In this document: piece by piece, positions 57,103 to 63,836 of the stretch
Numbering within the stretch: the first letter of the stretch is position 1
Layout: each line of letters begins with the position of its first letter
NCBI RefSeq assembly: GCF_018476525.1
Contig: NZ_JAHCST010000001.1
Location: forward strand, 374,069 to 438,068
Source of the DNA: Acrocarpospora catenulata
GTDB lineage: Bacteria > Actinomycetota > Actinomycetes > Streptosporangiales > Streptosporangiaceae
Reading direction: 5' to 3'
DNA: 64,000 nucleotides
The notes under the pieces: model-generated
Told to the model about the DNA's origin: nothing
Database searches by the model: none
The model's input: the letters and a program-made list of their open reading frames with translations, nothing else
Position numbers and translations under genes: made by a program

Positions 57103-57900
57103 TCACCGCGCCCGGTCTGTCCCAGCGAATCCCCGATCAGGTAGGCCGAGCCGCCACAGCGACGCCCACTGATGCGCGGTCAGATCCTTGGGCAGCGTTC
57201 CGGGGGTTATCCGGTTGGCGCGCAGCCAGCGGCGCAGTTCCGGGCGGGCGATGTGGTTCGTGCGCGCCAGGATTTCGGGGAGGCCGTGTCCCCTGCCGGT
57301 GAAGACCCGTCTGACGAAGTGCTGGTACCGGTCGCGTTCCTCGACCAGCGGACTTGTGCGGCGGCTCATGGTGAGCAGGCCGCCGTCGACGGAGGGGAGC
57401 GGTCGGAACGACCGGGCCGGTACTCGTGCGTGCAACGTGAACTCGTACCACGGCCACCAGCTGGCGGTGAGCATGCTCGCGCCGCCGACGCCCGCCCGGC
57501 GGCGGGCGACCTCCCACTGCACCAGGAGGATCGCGGTGTGCCAGTGGTCGGCGGCCAGCAGACGCCGGAGCACCGACGTGGTCAGGTGGAAGGGGATGTT
57601 CCCGACGACCACGTGCGGCTGCCGGGGGTAGCGGTACCGCAGGATGTCCGTACGCAGGACGGTGACGTTGCCCGGGGCGCGACCGCTGAGGCGACTGGCC
57701 CGTTTCGGGTCGATCTCGATGGCGGTCAGCTCCCTGCCCTGACGGCTCAGCGGCAGGGTCAGGGCGCCGTCACCGGCCCCGATCTCCACGATCGGCCCGG
57801 CGGTCCGGGCGACGAGCGCGTTGATGTCGTCGATCACCGAGCGGTCGACGAGGAAATTCTGGCCGAGTTCATGACGGCCGCCCACAGAGGAATAGGACAT
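57103..57900 (-). CDS. erm: 23S rRNA (adenine-N6) methyltransferase, Erm family
   Basis: 265 residues from the ATG at 57900, seven bases after GGAG. Erm/KsgA signatures: ELGQNFLVDRSVIDDI, SAM motif VEIGAGDGALTLPL (41-45), IEIDPKRA, and catalytic GNIPFHLTTSVLRRLL (Asn101-Phe104); PARSFRPLPSVDGGLLTMSRR later. KsgA is less likely because the leader and the actinomycete Erm-like C-terminus fit Erm. Methylates A2058 of 23S rRNA, giving macrolide-lincosamide-streptogramin B resistance. An in-frame stretch upstream is leader RNA rather than protein. Convergent with apbE. Confidence 0.92.
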   Translation of the reverse strand: MSYSSVGGRHELGQNFLVDRSVIDDINALVARTAGPIVEIGAGDGALTLPLSRQGRELTAIEIDPKRASRLSGRAPGNVTVLRTDILRYRYPRQPHVVVGNIPFHLTTSVLRRLLAADHWHTAILLVQWEVARRRAGVGGASMLTASWWPWYEFTLHARVPARSFRPLPSVDGGLLTMSRRTSPLVEERDRYQHFVRRVFTGRGHGLPEILARTNHIARPELRRWLRANRITPGTLPKDLTAHQWASLWRLGLPDRGFAGTDRAR

Positions 57901-58049
57901 GTGTGTGCTCCGCGAAAAACGGTTCGGAGCCGGGGCAGCACACAGCGCCGCGCCGGCGATGACCGGAGAGCGGCGGAGCCGATCAGCTGAGGAGAAACAG
58001 CTCGCCGCTACGCGCGGCGCAGCCTCATGAAGCACACACAGATCACCTC
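57901..58049 (-). promoter_or_regulatory. erm translational attenuator (leader RNA)
   Basis: The 150-nt leader has pairing segments in the classic 1:2, 3:4 layout. Segment 1 GCGCCGCGC, inside the leader peptide codons (around 58012-58020), is fully complementary to GCGCGGCGC (57945-57953). TGTGTGCT (57937-57944) and GCTCCG (57925-57930) can pair with CGGAGCACACA just before the erm start (57902-57912), which contains the GGAG ribosome site. A second TGTGTGTGCT copy (58031-58040) overlaps the leader start. Uninduced folding would hide the erm start; a ribosome stalled on the leader would refold it. Confidence 0.75.
58008..58037 (-). CDS. erm leader peptide with MRLR arrest motif
   Basis: Nine-codon frame read as MCFMRLRRA then TAG. 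The GTG start lies six bases after GAGGTGATC (58041-58049), a nine-base match to the 16S anti-Shine-Dalgarno tail. An internal ATG would give MRLRRA but is too far from that site. The Arg-Leu-Arg of MRLR is the macrolide-dependent arrest motif known from the ErmD leader. Position 5-7 of the peptide matches that context. Its codons also form RNA segment 1 of the attenuator. Confidence 0.75.
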   Translation of the reverse strand: MCFMRLRRA

Positions 58050-58053
58050 ACGC

Positions 58054-58059
58054 ATCATA
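58054..58059 (-). promoter_or_regulatory. possible -10 box of erm transcript
   Basis: TATGAT on the minus strand, placing a start site near 58047, at the very beginning of the leader ribosome site. No good -35 hexamer is seen at 16-18 bp. Plausible but weak; an upstream start is equally possible. Confidence 0.35.
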
Positions 58060-58233
58060 GGCGGCCACCGTCGCCGTGCGCGAACAGGTTTCGGCCCAGA
58101 GCCTTCCGCTGCGGATCGCAAGATATGAAGGAGTTCTTACGTCCGCCCGCCAATTGGTGACCTTGGTGACATAGCGCTGTGTACTGGCCTTCGCGGGCCT
58201 CCTCGATCAGCTCGCGAATGGAGACACACGTCA

Positions 58234-59205
58234 ATGCACCAGATGAAACATCACGCCATCCCGTCCAGGCGACCGAGGCCGGTCCGGCAGGGCAGGCTCG
58301 CGGTCGTGCTGGCCCTGGTGAGCGGAGTGGTCCTCGCACCGGCGGTGGCCCTCGGGGACGCCGGTCAACTGACCACGTCCCGCACCGCACAGGGATCCAG
58401 CCAGGCGAACCAGCCGACGGCCAAGGGAGCCAAACCGCCATCCCGCAAGCCCACGCCGACTCCCACTCCCACGGCGTCGGCGCCCCACCCGCCGACCAGC
58501 CTGTACGTGGCGTCCTCTCCCGAACTGCCGCCACAGTTCTGCGGTACGACCACGCCGCTCTCGCGCACCACCCAGCCGGTTTTCGGCGTCAGCAGCGGCG
58601 CCCCGGCCTACAACACCGATCGGCCGAACCTGCGGGCGGTTTTCGAGGTGTCACGCCCGACAGGGGAGCCGGTGCTCACCCAGAGCGTGCCCTTCGTCGG
58701 TTCGGTGGCGCGTTTCCAGGCGCCCGCCGGCGTGTTCACCGACGGCGCCTATCGGGTGCGGGCGCGCGCCGAGGACGGTGCGGCGGTGTCGGGATGGCTG
58801 ACCTGGTGTGCCTTCACCGTCGACACCTCGAACGCGTCGTCCGGCCCCGGCGTTCCCGGCTCGCTGCGCATCTCCAGCGGCCCCTACGCCGGTTACCAGC
58901 ACTGTGGCGCGGGCGGCGATCGGGTGGTGGGAACCGGTGACATGGTGAGCTTCGCCGCCTCCCCGACCCCCTCGGTGGTCGGCGTCACCTATCCGAACCT
59001 GAGCGCAACCTTCGAGATCGGCCATCCCGGCCAGGAGCCACTGATCCGGAAGACCGAACCCATCTGGCCCAGCGGCCTGGTGTTCAGCACCGCCGTCGTA
59101 CCGGGAACGCTGACCCCGGGTTCCTACCAGTTCCGCGTCCGCGCCGAGGACGGAAACCTGACCTCGGCCTGGTCTCCCTGGTGCGCCTTCACCGTCACCG
59201 CCTAG
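58234..59205 (+). CDS. secreted protein with two Ig/FN3-like repeats
   Basis: 323 residues. Signal peptide (QGRLAVVLALVSGVVLAPAVALG), Thr/Pro-rich linker (KPTPTPTPTAS), then two homologous beta-sandwich-like repeats. Each starts with a Pro/Cys segment (PQFCGTT; YQHCGAGG) and ends in the same block (AYRVRARAEDGAAVSGWLTWCAFTV; YQFRVRAEDGNLTSAWSPWCAFTV), so each probably has one disulfide. Similar repeats occur in actinobacterial RHS and LamG-type secreted proteins. Function unknown. Divergent from the erm leader with about 175 bp between. Confidence 0.8.
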   Translation: MHQMKHHAIPSRRPRPVRQGRLAVVLALVSGVVLAPAVALGDAGQLTTSRTAQGSSQANQPTAKGAKPPSRKPTPTPTPTASAPHPPTSLYVASSPELPPQFCGTTTPLSRTTQPVFGVSSGAPAYNTDRPNLRAVFEVSRPTGEPVLTQSVPFVGSVARFQAPAGVFTDGAYRVRARAEDGAAVSGWLTWCAFTVDTSNASSGPGVPGSLRISSGPYAGYQHCGAGGDRVVGTGDMVSFAASPTPSVVGVTYPNLSATFEIGHPGQEPLIRKTEPIWPSGLVFSTAVVPGTLTPGSYQFRVRAEDGNLTSAWSPWCAFTVTA

Positions 59206-59269
59206 CAGAGCGAGGCCGCCGGGGAACGCCCGGCGGCCCTGATGCAGGCGAACCGCGTCGCCGTTCAGG

Positions 59270-59416
59270 TCATTGCGGTGGCAGGACGCCGGCAATGTGC
59301 GGGGCCACGCCGGTGGCCACCACGACGAGCGCGGCCAACACGATCAGCACCGTGTTGCGTCGGCTCGTCTGCTTGCCGTTCGGCCGGTACGGGGTGGGAT
59401 CCGAAGGTGGATTCAC
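59270..59416 (-). CDS. 48-residue single-helix membrane protein downstream of TetR
   Basis: Short frame with GTG start exactly five bases after AGGAG. Reads as a Pro/Arg-rich head (MNPPSDPTPYRPNGKQTSRRN) followed by one membrane helix (TVLIVLAALVVVATGVAPHI) and a short tail. It begins 18 bp after the TetR stop on the same strand, so it is the last gene of that unit. No family recognised; the perfect ribosome site and clear helix argue it is real. Confidence 0.65.
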   Translation of the reverse strand: MNPPSDPTPYRPNGKQTSRRNTVLIVLAALVVVATGVAPHIAGVLPPQ

Positions 59417-59434
59417 GGTCTCTCCTGTTGGGTG

Positions 59435-60046
59435 TCAGCGTGGGACGGCGATCGCCGCGGCGGTGGCGGTGAGGATCTGTTCGAGTTCGGCGCGGGTGGG
59501 CTGTGGCCAGGCATCGCCGGCGATCAGCAGGTTGTGCAGGGCGCCGGCGATGAGGAAGCCGATGGCGTTCTCGTCGACGTCCGGTGCGACGCGTCCCGAC
59601 CGCTTCTCGGCGGCGAGGTAGCGGGACAGGACGCGGGGGAAGTCGCGCGGACCCAGGCCGGCGTCGTGGGCGGTGGCGGCGACCGACTCCTGTAGTGCCG
59701 CGTCGGTGAGCAGTTCCTGGGTGAGCGCGACCGCGGGCGAGTCCAGGAACACCCCGGCGAACCAGGTGAGATTGTCGCCCACGGTGGCGGTGCCGGCCCG
59801 CCCGACCAACTCCTCGCAGGCCGCCAGCAGCCGGCCGAGCTCGGTGCGGACGATCGCGGCCACCAGCTCGCGCCGGTCCGCGAAGATCTTGTACGGGAGG
59901 CCGACCGCGCACCCGGCCTCGGCGGCCAGCGCCCGCATGGTCAGCGCGGCCGCTCCCTCACGGGCGATCAACCGGCAGGCGTGCTCGATGAGCGTGGACC
60001 GCAGCTGCTGCGTGGTCTCCGCGCTGCGCTTAGCCGGTGACATCAT
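59435..60046 (-). CDS. TetR-family regulator
   Basis: 203 residues. N-terminal TetR HTH: LRSTLIEHACRLIAREGAAALTMRALAAEAGCAVGLPYKIFADRRELVAAIV; helical C-terminal ligand domain. It overlaps the end of the ABC permease fragment by 17 bp, so it was the third gene of an ABC exporter operon. Two perfect CGTGAAC-N4-GTTCACG dyads at the head of that operon are its probable sites. It may now mainly control itself and the small membrane protein. Confidence 0.9.
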   Translation of the reverse strand: MMSPAKRSAETTQQLRSTLIEHACRLIAREGAAALTMRALAAEAGCAVGLPYKIFADRRELVAAIVRTELGRLLAACEELVGRAGTATVGDNLTWFAGVFLDSPAVALTQELLTDAALQESVAATAHDAGLGPRDFPRVLSRYLAAEKRSGRVAPDVDENAIGFLIAGALHNLLIAGDAWPQPTRAELEQILTATAAAIAVPR

Positions 60047-60610
60047 CGCGCTCGACCAGACGTACTCCGGCGGCCAGGGCGACCGCGATGACCCCGAGCA
60101 GCACCGCGGCGGCGCCCGCGGGCAGCAGATGTTCGGCCGGTTGCCCGCGCAGGCTCAGCGACGCGATCCCCGGCAGCCGCCGGAAGACGTCCGGCGCCGC
60201 GGCGAACAGGGCGGGTTCCACCAGGACGGTCCAGGCCAGGGCGCCGACGAGGGCCGGCACCGGCTTGCGTACCACGGCCCCGATCGCCACGCCGAGAACC
60301 CCGAACAGCGCTGCCACCGCGACACAGCCCACCACGGTCAGCCATACCGCGGACCGGTCGAACGGCAGGGTGAGGCCCTTCGCCCGGTACCAGCCCCAGG
60401 CGGTCGCGGTCGCCGTCGCGGCGGCGGCCACCCCGTAGACCGCGCCGACGCCCAGGTAGATGATCGTCTTGACGGTGACCACCTGCCACCGGCGCGGGGC
60501 GCTCAGGAACACCTGGTTGACCTGCCCGAACCGCCACTCTCCCGCCATCCCGATGATCCCGGCCACCAGCACCAGGACCGAACCGGCGGCCGCGCCGTGC
60601 AGGGCAGTCC
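60030..60610 (-). pseudogene. C-terminal fragment of ABC-2 type permease
   Basis: About 190 residues of an ABC-2 permease: VLVLVAGIIGMAGEWRFGQVNQVFLSAPRRWQVVTVKTIIYLGVGAVYG, then helices to the end (VLVEPALFAAAPDVFRRLPGIASL; LLGVIAVALAAGVRLVERDDV). The usual first 80-100 residues with the first helix are missing, and the sequence runs directly out of the ATPase fragment in a different frame near 60600. Four or five helices remain. Non-functional as a transporter unless another gene supplies the missing parts. Confidence 0.75.
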
Positions 60611-60931
60611 GCCGGCCAGCGCCATGATGGTCAGGTGGGTCCTGGCCGACTGGGCGGGGTGCGCGCCGGGCCCGTCGAGGACCGCGCCGACCTCGCGGCG
60701 GGGGTGCGTCAGCTCCCGGTACGGCCGCCCGTTGATCCACGCGGTGCCCGCCGAGGGCGTGACCAGCCCAAGCAGCATCCGCATCGTCGTCGTCTTTCCC
60801 GCTCCGTTGGCGCCGACGAAGCCGGTGATGGTGCCCGCCGGCACCTCGAACGTGACGTCATTGACGACCGTGCGCCGATCGAATGTCTTGGACAGGGAGC
60901 GGCAGGAGATGGCCCCCGGTCGTGAACTCAT
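60600..60931 (-). pseudogene. N-terminal fragment of ABC transporter ATPase
   Basis: About 110 residues: SCRSLSKTFDRRTVVNDVTFEVPAGTITGFVGANGAGKTTTMRML with Walker A GANGAGKTT, then the Q-loop region and HPAQSARTHLTIMALAGGL. The signature LSGGQ, Walker B and H-loop are all absent; the frame then runs into permease sequence. The missing C-terminal 190 residues of ATPase plus the start of the permease imply one internal deletion of roughly 0.8 kb. Start is ATG 60931 (GTG 60937 also possible), inside an operator dyad. Confidence 0.8.
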
Positions 60932-60963
60932 GTTCACGACGGTATCGTGAACGCGCGTTCACG
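60921..60963. promoter_or_regulatory. twin perfect TetR operator dyads
   Basis: Two copies of CGTGAAC-N4-GTTCACG, at 60921-60938 and 60946-60963, each an 18-bp perfect dyad, with centres 25 bp apart. The first overlaps the ATPase start codon, so binding blocks initiation. Spacing of about 2.5 turns suggests two dimers on opposite faces. Best candidate sites for the TetR gene at 59435. Confidence 0.85.
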
Positions 60964-60978
60964 ACAAGGCGGTATGTT

Positions 60979-61443
60979 TCACGGCTGGTGGGGAGCCTCC
61001 AGATGCTGAAGCAGGGTCTCGGAGATGGCGCCGAGCGCGTCGATCTGCTCAGGGGTGAGCGAGTCCATCACGTACTGCCGTACAGCCAGCTCATAGTGGT
61101 GTTTGGCCTCGCAGGCCAGCTTGCGGCCGAGCGGGGTGAGGCGGATGACCGAGCCCCGGCTGTCCTCGGAGCAAGCCTCCCGTACGACTAGCCCACGCTG
61201 TTCCATCCGGCGGAGATGGTGTGACAGGCGGCTCTTCTCCCACTCCAGGCCGCAGCGCAGGGCCAGCGCCCGGACCGGCTCGCCCGGCCGCTCGTTGATC
61301 GCGACCAGTACCTCGAAGTCGGCCTCTGACAGGCCGGTGGCGCGGGCGAGTTCCCGGCCGAGTACGCCGTTCAGCCGGGCGCGCATGCGCTGGTAGCTCG
61401 CCCAGGCGGCGGCCTGGCGCTCGGTGAGGTCGGATGCGTACAT
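60979..61443 (-). CDS. MarR-family regulator
   Basis: 154 residues. Winged HTH: LSEADFEVLVAINERPGEPVRALALRCGLEWEKSRLSHHLRRMEQRGLVVREACSEDSRGSVIRLTPLGRKL. One Cys in the recognition region (LRCGLEW) and one in the wing (EACSED) could make it redox-responsive. Divergent from the FAD-oxidoreductase operon; two GTTGA/TCAAC boxes in the 48-bp spacer are its likely sites. Confidence 0.92.
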   Translation of the reverse strand: MYASDLTERQAAAWASYQRMRARLNGVLGRELARATGLSEADFEVLVAINERPGEPVRALALRCGLEWEKSRLSHHLRRMEQRGLVVREACSEDSRGSVIRLTPLGRKLACEAKHHYELAVRQYVMDSLTPEQIDALGAISETLLQHLEAPHQP

Positions 61444-61455
61444 GGATCCAGGCTA

Positions 61456-61500
61456 GTTGATACGTCAACCTTGATGGGTATAGTGGTTGACGTGTCAACC
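61456..61500 (+). promoter_or_regulatory. promoter with two MarR boxes and leaderless GTG start
   Basis: TTGATA (61457-61462), 16-bp spacer, TATAGT (61479-61484) puts transcription start at about 61491-61492, exactly at the GTG codon, so the mRNA is probably leaderless. Box A GTTGATACGTCAAC (61456-61469) covers the -35 element; box B GGTTGACGTGTCAACC (61485-61500), a perfect 7-2-7 dyad, covers the start. Box centres are 30 bp apart. A bound MarR would block the promoter fully. Confidence 0.75.
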
Positions 61501-62904
61501 AACAACCCTCTGATGAACCGTCCGGTACGGCGCCCCGAGGTGCTCGCGAAGCGCCGGCCGGGCATCGACTACGACGGCCTTCCCAGCTCCCTCGCCGAGA
61601 CGGCGATCGAGCCGGGCGATCCCGGTTACCCCCGCGTCCGATCGAACTACCTGCGCGGCGGCGCTCCCGGCCTGGTGCTGCTGCCGCGCGACGTCCCCGA
61701 GGTCGTGGACGCGCTGTCCTTCGCGCGCCGCCACCCCCACCTGCCCCTCGGCATCAGAAGCGGCGGCCACGGCGTCAGCGGCCGTTCCACCAACGACGGC
61801 GGGCTCGTCATCGACCTGCGCCGCCTGAACACCGTCGAGGTGCTCGACCGGGAGACCCGGCTGGTCCGGATCGGCCCCGGCGCACGCTGGAAGGAGGTGG
61901 CCGCCGCCCTGCGGCCGTACGGATGGGCATTGGGCTCCGGAGACTACGGCGGCGTCGGGGTCGGCGGGCTCGCCACCGCGGGCGGGATCGGGTTCCTGTC
62001 CCGCAGGCACGGCCTGACCATCGACCACCTCCGGGCCGTGGAACTGGTGCTGGCCGACGGCTCGATCGTCCGGGCCGGCCAGGACGAGCACCCCGACCTG
62101 TTCTGGGCGGTACGCGGCGCGGGCGCCAACTTCGGGATCGTCACCTCGTTCGAGTTCCAGGTGGACGAGGTGACCGACGTCGGCTGGGCGCAGCTCGCGC
62201 TCGACGCCGCCGACCCCGCAGGGTTCCTGCTGCGCTTCGGCGAGGCCGCCGCGAACGCCCCGCGCGAGACCACCGCGTTCCTCCTCATGGGCCCGCCACG
62301 GCGCGGCCGCCCGGCCGTGGCGCAGGTGATGGCGATGGTCGCCTCCGCCGACCCCGACGTGGTGGTCGAGCAGTTGCGGCCGTTCGCCGCCATTTCCGCC
62401 CTCTACCAGCAGCAGGTGGTCATCGCCCCGTACGCCGACGTGATCGACAACGCGCCGGACGACGACCACCACGGCCAGGGCGAGCCGGTCTCACGGTCGG
62501 CGTTCGTCCGCGAGATCACGCCCGCCTTCGCGGCGGCGGCCGAGCGGCTGCTGCGCAGCGGCGTCGTCTACTTCTTCCAGCTCCGCTCGGTCGGTGGCGC
62601 CGTCGCCGACGTGGCCCCCGACGCCACCGCCTACCCCCACCGCGAGGCCGGTTTCCAGCTCACCGCGATGGGCATCGATGCCAAGCGGATGGATCGGCTG
62701 TGGGACGAGGTCCGCGAGCACTTCGACGGGCTCTACCTCAGCTTCGAGACCGATACGCGGCCGCAGCGGCTCGCCGACGCCTTCCCGCCGCCGACGCTCG
62801 ACCGGCTGCGCGAGCTCAAGCGCCGTTACGACCCGGACAACGTCTTCCGCGACAACTTCAACATCGATCCACGAACCGATACATCTTTCAGGGACATCGC
62901 ATGA
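61492..62904 (+). CDS. berberine-bridge-type FAD-linked oxidoreductase
   Basis: 470 residues from the GTG at 61492; earlier in-frame TTG and ATG codons lie in the promoter. FAD_binding_4 domain with flavinylation His in LGIRSGGHGVSGRS, and GVGVGGLATAGGIG; the second covalent Cys of bicovalent members is replaced (GDYGGVG has Tyr). C-terminal BBE motif RYDPDNVFRDNFNI. Oxidises sugars, alcohols or secondary-metabolite intermediates; substrate unknown. Cytoplasmic. ATGA overlap with the next gene. Confidence 0.92.
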   Translation: MSTNNPLMNRPVRRPEVLAKRRPGIDYDGLPSSLAETAIEPGDPGYPRVRSNYLRGGAPGLVLLPRDVPEVVDALSFARRHPHLPLGIRSGGHGVSGRSTNDGGLVIDLRRLNTVEVLDRETRLVRIGPGARWKEVAAALRPYGWALGSGDYGGVGVGGLATAGGIGFLSRRHGLTIDHLRAVELVLADGSIVRAGQDEHPDLFWAVRGAGANFGIVTSFEFQVDEVTDVGWAQLALDAADPAGFLLRFGEAAANAPRETTAFLLMGPPRRGRPAVAQVMAMVASADPDVVVEQLRPFAAISALYQQQVVIAPYADVIDNAPDDDHHGQGEPVSRSAFVREITPAFAAAAERLLRSGVVYFFQLRSVGGAVADVAPDATAYPHREAGFQLTAMGIDAKRMDRLWDEVREHFDGLYLSFETDTRPQRLADAFPPPTLDRLRELKRRYDPDNVFRDNFNIDPRTDTSFRDIA

Positions 62905-63797
62905 GTGACTACGGACACGACCTGCTGTTCGGCACGTTCGTCACGCCCACCGCCCAGCCCGTCCGGCACGCCGTCGACCAGGCGAAGGCGGCCGAGCGCG
63001 CGGGGCTGGACCTGGTGACCTTCCAGGACCATCCCTACCAGCCGTCCTTCCACGACACCTGGACCCTGATGTCGTACGTCGCCGCGCAGACCGAACGCAT
63101 CCACCTCAGCGGCAACGTGCTCAACCTGCCGCTGCGGCAGCCCGCCGTGCTGGCCCGCAGCGCCGCGAGCCTCGACCTGCTCAGCGGGGGCCGGATCGAG
63201 CTCGGCATCGGCGCCGGCGGCTTCTGGGACGCCATCGAGGCCATGGGCGGCCGCCGCCTCAGCCCCGGACAGGCTGTGGGCGCGCTGGAGGAGGCCATCA
63301 CGATCATGCGCGAGATCTGGGCCGCCGACGCTCGTGGCGGCGTCCGGGTGGACGGCGAGTTCTACAAGGTCAGGGGCGCCAAGCGCGGTCCGGCGCCCGC
63401 GCACGACATCGGCATCTGGGTCGGCGCCTACAAGCCGAAGATGCTGGGGCTCACCGGCCGCGCCGCCGACGGGTGGCTCCCGTCGTTGCCGTACCTGCCC
63501 GGCGGGCCGGCCGACCTGACCGAGATGAACAAGCACATCGACGAGGCCGCCGCCTCCGCCGGACGCGACCCGAGGGCGGTCCGCCGGCTCCTCAACATCA
63601 ACGGGGAGTTCACCCGCGCCAGCCGGGGGATGCTCCAGGGCCCGCCGGAACAGTGGGCCGAGGAACTCGCCGGGCTGACCCTCGACTACGGCACCAGCGG
63701 TTTCCTCCTCATGTCCGACCACCCGGCCACCACCGAGATCTTCGCCGCCGAGGTCGCCCCCGCCACCCGCGAACTGGTCGCCGAGGCCCGCGGCTAG
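62901..63797 (+). CDS. LLM-class flavin-dependent oxidoreductase
   Basis: 298 residues. Luciferase-like TIM barrel, F420/FMN type: GLDLVTFQDHPYQPSFHDTWTLMSYVAAQTERIHLSGNV, PAVLARSAASLDLLSGGRIELGIGAGGF, IWVGAYKPKMLGLTGRAADGWLPS. In actinobacteria such genes are often F420-dependent. Co-transcribed with the BBE-type enzyme (4-bp overlap) under the MarR-type switch; the pair may act on one substrate. Confidence 0.92.
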   Translation: MSDYGHDLLFGTFVTPTAQPVRHAVDQAKAAERAGLDLVTFQDHPYQPSFHDTWTLMSYVAAQTERIHLSGNVLNLPLRQPAVLARSAASLDLLSGGRIELGIGAGGFWDAIEAMGGRRLSPGQAVGALEEAITIMREIWAADARGGVRVDGEFYKVRGAKRGPAPAHDIGIWVGAYKPKMLGLTGRAADGWLPSLPYLPGGPADLTEMNKHIDEAAASAGRDPRAVRRLLNINGEFTRASRGMLQGPPEQWAEELAGLTLDYGTSGFLLMSDHPATTEIFAAEVAPATRELVAEARG

Positions 63798-63800
63798 CCG

Positions 63801-63826
63801 GTCCGGCGCGGTCGCCCGCGCCGGAC
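63801..63826. terminator. bidirectional terminator between convergent genes
   Basis: Perfect 10-bp stem GTCCGGCGCG/CGCGCCGGAC with loop GTCGCC, 4 bp after the LLM gene stop and 10 bp after the convergent minus-strand gene stop. No T-run in either direction. Confidence 0.75.
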
Positions 63827-63836
63827 CCTGGGTCGG

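Noticed and set aside
57901-58035. In-frame 45-codon N-terminal extension of Erm
   Set aside because: It lacks a ribosome site at its ATG, adds nothing found in Erm proteins, and covers the attenuator and leader-peptide region.
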